A DNA stretch of 9,528 bases from Hyphomicrobiales bacterium (GTDB lineage Bacteria; Pseudomonadota; Alphaproteobacteria; Rhizobiales; Kaistiaceae), in NCBI GenBank assembly GCA_017305815.1, contig JAFKJZ010000394.1, positions 1 through 9,528 on the forward strand. The letters are read 5' to 3'. The notes beneath the pieces are model-generated. The model was not told the origin of the DNA, made no database searches, and saw only the letters and a list, made by a program, of their open reading frames with translations. The translations under genes were made by a program, and so were the position numbers. Shown here piece by piece: positions 6,098 through 9,528 of this stretch (position 1 is its first letter; each line of letters opens with the position of its first letter).

Positions 6098-6895
6098 ATG
6101 GTCTTTCAACCGATTCCTTCCCGCGCGACCGCCGACGAGGTGGCGCGACAGATCGAGATGCTGGTGCTGGAGGGCGTGCTGCATCCCGGCGACAAGCTGC
6201 CGGGCGAGCGTGACCTGTCGGCGACGCTCGACGTGTCGCGGCCGATCCTGCGCGACGCGCTGAAGGCGCTGGAAGCGCGCGGGCTGGTCGAAAGCCGGCC
6301 CGGCGGCGGCACTTATGTGGCGGCGATCGAGGGCGCGATCTTCGCCGCGCCGATCGTCGACCTGATCGCGCAATCCCCCAAGGCGGGCGGCGACTATCTG
6401 GAATTCCGGCGCGAGATCGAGGCGACGGCGGCGGCAATGGCGGCGGAGCGCGCCACCGAGGCCGACCGCACCATCCTCGCCCGCATCATCGAGGCGATGG
6501 AGGCGGAGCACGACAAGGCGGATTTCCGGCGCGAGGCGGCGCTCGACGTCGAGTTCCACCAGGCGATCGGCGAGGCGACGCACAACATCGTCATCATCCA
6601 CGTGCTGCGGGCCTGCTACCGGCTGCTCGCCGACGGCGTCTTCTACAACCGCAGCCGCCTCTACGGCCAGACCGGTTCGCGCGACCAGTTGCTCGCCCAG
6701 CACAAGGCGCTGCGCGACGCAATCTTCGCCGGCGATCCCGAGGCCGCCCGCAAGGCTGCGATCGATCACATCGCCTATGTCTCGGCCTCGATGCGGGACG
6801 CCGCCGAAGCCGGCGCCCGCGCCGAGATCGGCACGCTGCGGCTGATGCAGTTCGAGGAACGCGCCACGGCGAAGCGGCCGGTGCGCAAGGGATAG
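6098..6895 (+). CDS. FadR/LldR-type GntR-family regulator (FCD domain)
   Basis: This is a 265-residue GntR-family regulator of the FadR subgroup, probably the sensor for lldD. Residues about 10-75 are the winged helix domain (GDKLPGERDLSATLDVSR, 31-48; ALKALEARGLVESRPGGGTY, 54-73). Residues about 98-230 are the FCD effector domain, with the four expected metal ligands at D150 and H154 (LDVEFHQAIGEATHN), H202 (QHKAL) and H224 (IDHI). In this fold a bound metal often coordinates a carboxylate effector, which suits lactate. VFYNRSRLYG (181-190) is typical of regulators found beside lldD. It is divergent from lldD with a 103-bp shared region. The ATG at 6098 lacks a clear ribosome site. LldR is the likeliest identity, but GlcC- or PdhR-like roles cannot be excluded, so no symbol is assigned. 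Confidence 0.85.
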   Translation: MVFQPIPSRATADEVARQIEMLVLEGVLHPGDKLPGERDLSATLDVSRPILRDALKALEARGLVESRPGGGTYVAAIEGAIFAAPIVDLIAQSPKAGGDYLEFRREIEATAAAMAAERATEADRTILARIIEAMEAEHDKADFRREAALDVEFHQAIGEATHNIVIIHVLRACYRLLADGVFYNRSRLYGQTGSRDQLLAQHKALRDAIFAGDPEAARKAAIDHIAYVSASMRDAAEAGARAEIGTLRLMQFEERATAKRPVRKG

Positions 6896-6989
6896 CCCCT
6901 TCTTTCCGACCGGAGAGGACGACCGCGCTGCCGTTCGCCTTTCCTGCATGAGAGGTGAAGACCAGGCCTGCCGCCGCCCCTCAAGCTCC

Positions 6990-7052
6990 CCAAAGCTGAA
7001 CTCGTCGCTCGCTTCCGTTCGTGGCATAGTGAACGGAGAAATCCAGCTTTGG
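6990..7052 (+). other. Nested inverted repeats in the leader of the DUF29 gene
   Basis: CCAAAGCTG (6990-6998) pairs perfectly with CAGCTTTGG (7044-7052). Within that loop TCCGTTC (7014-7020) pairs with GAACGGA (7031-7037) around a 10-base loop. The outer 3' arm ends four bases before the GGAG ribosome site (7056-7059) of the DUF29 gene. In RNA this would be a compact nested hairpin beside the ribosome site. It could equally be an operator pair in DNA. No riboswitch class is recognised. Confidence 0.4.
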
Positions 7053-7065
7053 TTTGGAGAACCCC

Positions 7066-7530
7066 ATGGGCCTCGCCAAGGAAAAGCCGCTCTACGAGAC
7101 GCCGACCGACTACGAGGACGACGTCTACCTCTGGCTCTACGAGCAAATCGAACTGCTGCGCCAGAAGCGGATCCAGGAAGTGGACCTCCCCAACCTGATC
7201 GAGGAACTCGAGGACATGGGAAGCGAAAAGCTGCATGCGCTCGAATCCGCCTATCGCCTCCTCCTCGCCCACCTCCTCAAATGGAAGTACCAGCCCCAGA
7301 AGCGCTCCAGTTCCTGGGAGATCACAATCGGGCGCGAACGCGACAACATCGACGCACGAGAGCGTGAGAGCCGCACTCTGGCAGCGCAAGCCAAGTCCAT
7401 CGTCGAGACCGTGTATCGTCGATCCGTTCGCGAAGCAGCGACCGAGACAGGCTTGCCGCGTGAGAGCTTCCCGACCGAATGTCCATGGACGCTCGACCAA
7501 CTCCGCGACGAAGACTTCCTGCCCGACTGA
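7066..7530 (+). CDS. DUF29 domain-containing protein
   Basis: This is a 154-residue protein made up entirely of a DUF29 domain, a family common in cyanobacteria and proteobacteria with no established function. Family hallmarks are in order: TDYEDDVYLWLYEQIELLRQ (14-33), DLPNLIEELEDMGSEK (40-55), LLLAHLLKWKYQPQKRSSSW (65-84) followed by EITIGRERDNI, ETGLPRESFPTECPWTLDQL (126-145), and the terminal DEDFLPD. It is charged, helical and probably cytosolic, with no signal peptide or membrane segment. The ATG at 7066 follows GGAG with 6 bases between; an in-frame TTG at 7054 overlaps that ribosome site and is unlikely. The gene stops 2 bp from the stop of the convergent permease gene, leaving no space for a separate terminator. 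It has no evident link to its neighbours. Confidence 0.85.
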   Translation: MGLAKEKPLYETPTDYEDDVYLWLYEQIELLRQKRIQEVDLPNLIEELEDMGSEKLHALESAYRLLLAHLLKWKYQPQKRSSSWEITIGRERDNIDARERESRTLAAQAKSIVETVYRRSVREAATETGLPRESFPTECPWTLDQLRDEDFLPD

Positions 7531-7532
7531 CC

Positions 7533-8345
7533 CTAGCGCGCGTCGCTCCTCGCCATGCGGCGCTCTAGGGCGCGGACCAGCAGCGACAGGCTGATGGTCA
7601 TGACGAGGTACAGGAACGCGACAACGTTGTAGGTTTCGAAGAACAGGAAGGTCGAGGACGAGTAGACCTTGCCGAGCTGGGTCAGGTCCTGCACGCCGAG
7701 CGCCGAGACCAGCGCCGAATCCTTGATCATCGAGACGAAGTCGTTGCCGATCGGCGGCAGGACGGTGCGGGTCGCCTGCGGCAGCACGACGAGGCGAAAG
7801 GTCTTCATGCGCGACAGGCCGAGCGAGGCTGCCGCCTCCGTCTGCCCCTTGGGAACAGCCTCGATGCCGGCGCGAAAAATCTCGGCCAGAAAGGCCGAAT
7901 AGCCGATCGTCAGCGCCGCGATCGCCCGCGCCGTCATGCCGAAATCGCGCACGCCCAGGCCCGGCAGCCATCCCTGCTCGATCGGCGTCGCCAGCACCCA
8001 GTTCCAGAACGCGACGAGCTGCGGCGCGCCGACGAACGCCATGTAGAACAACAGCACCAGCATGGGGATGCCGCGCACGATCTCGACATAGAAGGTCGCG
8101 ATCTCGCGCAGGATGCGATGGCGGGACGTGCGCGCCAGCGCGATCAGCAAGCCGAGCGCCATCGCCAGCGCAAAGGCGATGAACGTCACCCAGAGCGTGA
8201 CGAACACGCCCTGCCGCACCGCCGCGAAGATGGTCGCATAGTCGCCATTCGCGGAGATCAGCCAGAGGAACAGTACGCCGAGCAGGCCGATGGCGAGCAG
8301 CCAATACGGAATTTCGCGACGCGGCATTTTCGGAGGTGACGGCAT
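7533..8345 (-). CDS. Polar amino-acid ABC transporter permease
   Basis: This is the inner-membrane permease of a polar amino-acid (PAAT/HisM-type) ABC importer. From the ATG at 8345 it has 270 residues with about five or six hydrophobic helices (for example 13-31, 49-71, 93-115, 139-157, 240-257). The cytoplasmic EAA loop that contacts the ATPase is clear: [20 protein letters not shown] (170-189). [21 protein letters not shown] (201-221) is also typical of the family. A longer frame opens at 8462, but its extra 39 residues are non-homologous, read through two palindromes and overlap the upstream gene, so that start is rejected; the chosen ATG has a modest TTGAG (8352-8356) ribosome site. The gene lies 86 bp downstream of its binding-protein partner. 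No ATPase gene follows; a convergent DUF29 gene ends 2 bp away. Confidence 0.92.
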   Translation of the reverse strand: MPSPPKMPRREIPYWLLAIGLLGVLFLWLISANGDYATIFAAVRQGVFVTLWVTFIAFALAMALGLLIALARTSRHRILREIATFYVEIVRGIPMLVLLFYMAFVGAPQLVAFWNWVLATPIEQGWLPGLGVRDFGMTARAIAALTIGYSAFLAEIFRAGIEAVPKGQTEAAASLGLSRMKTFRLVVLPQATRTVLPPIGNDFVSMIKDSALVSALGVQDLTQLGKVYSSSTFLFFETYNVVAFLYLVMTISLSLLVRALERRMARSDAR

Positions 8346-8362
8346 GAAAAACTCAAGCTGCG

Positions 8363-8388
8363 TTTCCCTCTCCCGCGGGAGAGGGAAA
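8363..8388. repeat. Perfect 26-bp palindrome between binding-protein and permease genes
   Basis: The 13-base arm TTTCCCTCTCCCG (8363-8375) is followed at once by its exact reverse complement (8376-8388), centred on CG with no spacer. It lies in the 86-bp gap of the transporter operon. Neither strand shows a T-run after the stem, so it is not a classical terminator. In the transcript it would make a very stable hairpin that could protect or trim the upstream binding-protein message, as intergenic repeats do in other transporter operons. Similar CCCTCTCCC...GGGAGAGGG elements are, as I recall, dispersed in several proteobacterial genomes, so it may be a REP-like repeat. Confidence 0.7.
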
Positions 8389-8400
8389 GAAGAGCCAGTC

Positions 8401-8414
8401 CATCCTGCAGGATG
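8401..8414. repeat. Perfect 14-bp palindrome CATCCTGCAGGATG
   Basis: This is a second, separate palindrome in the same gap, 12 bp from the 26-bp one and 17 bp downstream of the binding-protein stop codon in the direction of transcription. It is self-complementary with no spacer and contains a PstI-type CTGCAG core. CATCCT...AGGATG ends resemble those of dispersed intergenic repeats in Hyphomicrobiales, so it may be a shortened copy; that is inference from memory. Confidence 0.55.
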
Positions 8415-8431
8415 ACAGCCGGGGCCGATCC

Positions 8432-9232
8432 CTACTGGCCGGCCCGGTACTCGTAGAACCACTTCTGGTTCAGCTTGTCGAAGGTGCCGTCCGCCTTCAT
8501 CGAGGCGATGGCGGCGTTGATCGACGCGGTCAGGTCCGAGCCGGGCTTCAGGATGAAGCCGAATTCCTCGGTGCCGAGCGGCTCGCCGACCACCTTGAAC
8601 GAGCCCGGCGAGGCGCCGATGTAGCCGTCGGCCGAAGTCTTATCCATCAGCACGGTGTCGACGTCGCCGGTCTTCAGCGCCTGCACCGAGGCGCCGAACG
8701 TTTCAAAGAGCTTGATCCGCGGGTTCTTCTCGTCGCCGTCGAGCACGTTGTAGACCGCAACGTAGAAATTCGTCGTGCCGGCCTGGGCGCCGACCAGAAG
8801 CTTGTCGTTCGGCTTGAAGCTGGCGGCGTCGGTGAAGCGGTTCTCGTCGGCGCGGACCAGCATGAGCTGCTGCGAGATCATGTAGGGATCGGAGAAGTCG
8901 ACCTGCTTCCTGCGCTCGTCATTGATGGTGATGCCGTCCATGCCGACATCGAACTGACCATCGCGCACGGCCTGGATCATCGTATCCCAGCTCGCCAGCT
9001 TCCAGTCGACCTTGGCGTTCAGGCGCTTCGCGATCTCGTTGAAGGCATCGTATTCCCAGCCGATGCCCTGCCCCGACTTCGGATCGACGAAGTTCAGCGG
9101 CGTGTAGGCATTTTCGGTGACGGCGACGATGGTGCGGCCCTTGAGATCGGGCAGATCGGCGGCCCGGGCCGCCGAAGCCCCCAGCGCAAGCGCGGCGGCA
9201 GCGGCGAAGGCAATGGTCTTCCAAAAGCGCAT
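8432..9232 (-). CDS. Polar amino-acid ABC transporter periplasmic binding protein
   Basis: This is a 266-residue solute-binding protein of family 3, which captures amino acids in the periplasm and delivers them to the permease encoded just downstream. Residues 1-25 are a signal peptide: a basic start (MRFWK), an alanine-rich core, and a probable cleavage site after SAARA (20-24) or the next residue. The mature protein has the two-lobed fold with family hallmarks: [15 protein letters not shown] (58-72), [20 protein letters not shown] (94-113) with ligand-binding arginine R107 or R108, GAQAGTTN (148-155) and [11 protein letters not shown] (194-204). Polar or acidic amino acids are likely, but the exact ligand cannot be read. 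The ATG at 9232 has only a weak GGAA upstream. A glutamine amidotransferase gene ends 99 bp upstream on the same strand, so a shared transcript is possible. Confidence 0.93.
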   Translation of the reverse strand: MRFWKTIAFAAAAALALGASAARAADLPDLKGRTIVAVTENAYTPLNFVDPKSGQGIGWEYDAFNEIAKRLNAKVDWKLASWDTMIQAVRDGQFDVGMDGITINDERRKQVDFSDPYMISQQLMLVRADENRFTDAASFKPNDKLLVGAQAGTTNFYVAVYNVLDGDEKNPRIKLFETFGASVQALKTGDVDTVLMDKTSADGYIGASPGSFKVVGEPLGTEEFGFILKPGSDLTASINAAIASMKADGTFDKLNQKWFYEYRAGQ

Positions 9233-9331
9233 GGTGAGGTTCCAGCGTTCGTTGAGGTCAGAAAGGCCGCCAGCCCCCTCGGCCGCGGTGGCACCAGCTT
9301 TAGCCGTTCGGTCCGCGATTGACGAATCCGT

Positions 9332-9528
9332 TCATCGGATCGTCGCAATCCAGGCGCGGGCGATCGCCCGGCCGGCCGCGTCGGCGCGGCTGCCGAGCGG
9401 CCCCTCCTCGCGCGCGTGGCGCTCCGGCCAATCGGGATCGATCGAGGCGGCGACGTCGCCGAAGGCGTCGCTCCAGTCGCGCACCAGGGCCGTATCGGCC
9501 TCGAAATGGAACTGGATGCCGTAGACGG
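9332..9528 (-). CDS. Class I glutamine amidotransferase, GMP-synthase-like (C-terminal part only)
   Basis: The last 64 codons of a gene enter from the right edge and stop at TGA 9334-9332. The fragment begins VYGIQFHFEAD, the segment carrying the catalytic histidine of class I (triad) glutamine amidotransferases; FHFE rather than FHPE is typical of GMP-synthase-like stand-alone members. The remaining tail (ALVRDWSDAFGD, then DPDWPERHAREEGPLGSRAD) fits that group, where the C-terminal stretch is helical. The catalytic cysteine lies outside the window. It precedes the amino-acid transporter genes on the same strand, which may suggest a shared nitrogen role, but no substrate can be inferred. A gamma-glutamyl hydrolase-like role is possible. 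Confidence 0.75.
   Translation of the reverse strand, partial: VYGIQFHFEADTALVRDWSDAFGDVAASIDPDWPERHAREEGPLGSRADAAGRAIARAWIATIR

Noticed and set aside
5888..7027. 379-codon minus-strand open frame opposite the GntR regulator
   Set aside because: It is a shadow of the well-conserved FCD regulator, and its start and end fall inside unrelated genes.
6775..8304. 509-codon minus-strand open frame across the DUF29 gene and part of the permease
   Set aside because: It runs antisense to the DUF29 gene and out of frame with the permease. Both genes have strong family matches, and this frame has none.
8363..8388. The 26-bp palindrome as an intrinsic terminator
   Set aside because: No T-run follows the stem on either strand, and it lies inside an operon whose downstream gene needs transcription.
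8346..8462. Upstream extension of the permease to a start at 8462
   Set aside because: The added 39 residues read through both palindromes, match no permease N-terminus and overlap the end of the binding-protein gene.
1..9528. CRISPR array, tRNA or rRNA gene, insertion sequence or attachment site
   Set aside because: I saw no regularly spaced direct repeats, tRNA-like cloverleaf arms, transposase motifs or terminal inverted repeats with target duplications.

Overview
This window is high-GC DNA (about two thirds G+C by eye). Its gene families and arrangement suggest an alphaproteobacterium, probably of the Hyphomicrobiales (Rhizobiales): a GlcD/GlcE pair, an LldD of the 'TLDLQ...GQRHRD' type, a DUF3422 protein, a DUF29 protein and a polar amino-acid ABC transporter. 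I cannot name a genus from sequence alone.

Positions 1-4793 hold a glycolate-oxidation locus. glcD and glcE (glcE runs off the left edge) are on the minus strand and almost certainly continue into glcF outside the window. A LysR-type regulator is divergent from glcD across a 126-bp promoter region with a good sigma70-like promoter and an AT-rich inverted repeat. The LysR gene converges on a DUF3422 membrane-protein gene. Both appear to have lost their natural stop codons, so each open frame runs antisense into the other.

Positions 4849-6895 hold an L-lactate (2-hydroxyacid) dehydrogenase gene, lldD, on the minus strand, 55 bp upstream of the DUF3422 gene. A FadR/LldR-type GntR regulator is divergent from it. 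The 103-bp region between them carries two near-identical 8-bp palindromes that bracket a plausible lldD promoter. Positions 1-6895 therefore form a 2-hydroxyacid island: glycolate (and possibly D-lactate) is oxidised by the multisubunit GlcDEF enzyme, L-lactate or a similar acid by LldD, and each oxidase has its own divergent regulator.

Positions 7066-9528 are unrelated accessory functions: a DUF29 gene with a potentially structured leader, then (minus strand) an amino-acid ABC permease and its periplasmic binding protein, separated by two perfect palindromes, and the 3' end of a GMP-synthase-like glutamine amidotransferase gene. No ATPase gene for the transporter is visible.

The strongest oddities are an apparent in-frame 33-bp deletion in the FAD-binding domain of glcD and the tail-to-tail fusion of the LysR and DUF3422 genes. 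Both could be real lesions or assembly artefacts. I see no CRISPR array, RNA gene, insertion sequence or obvious new defence or biosynthetic system.
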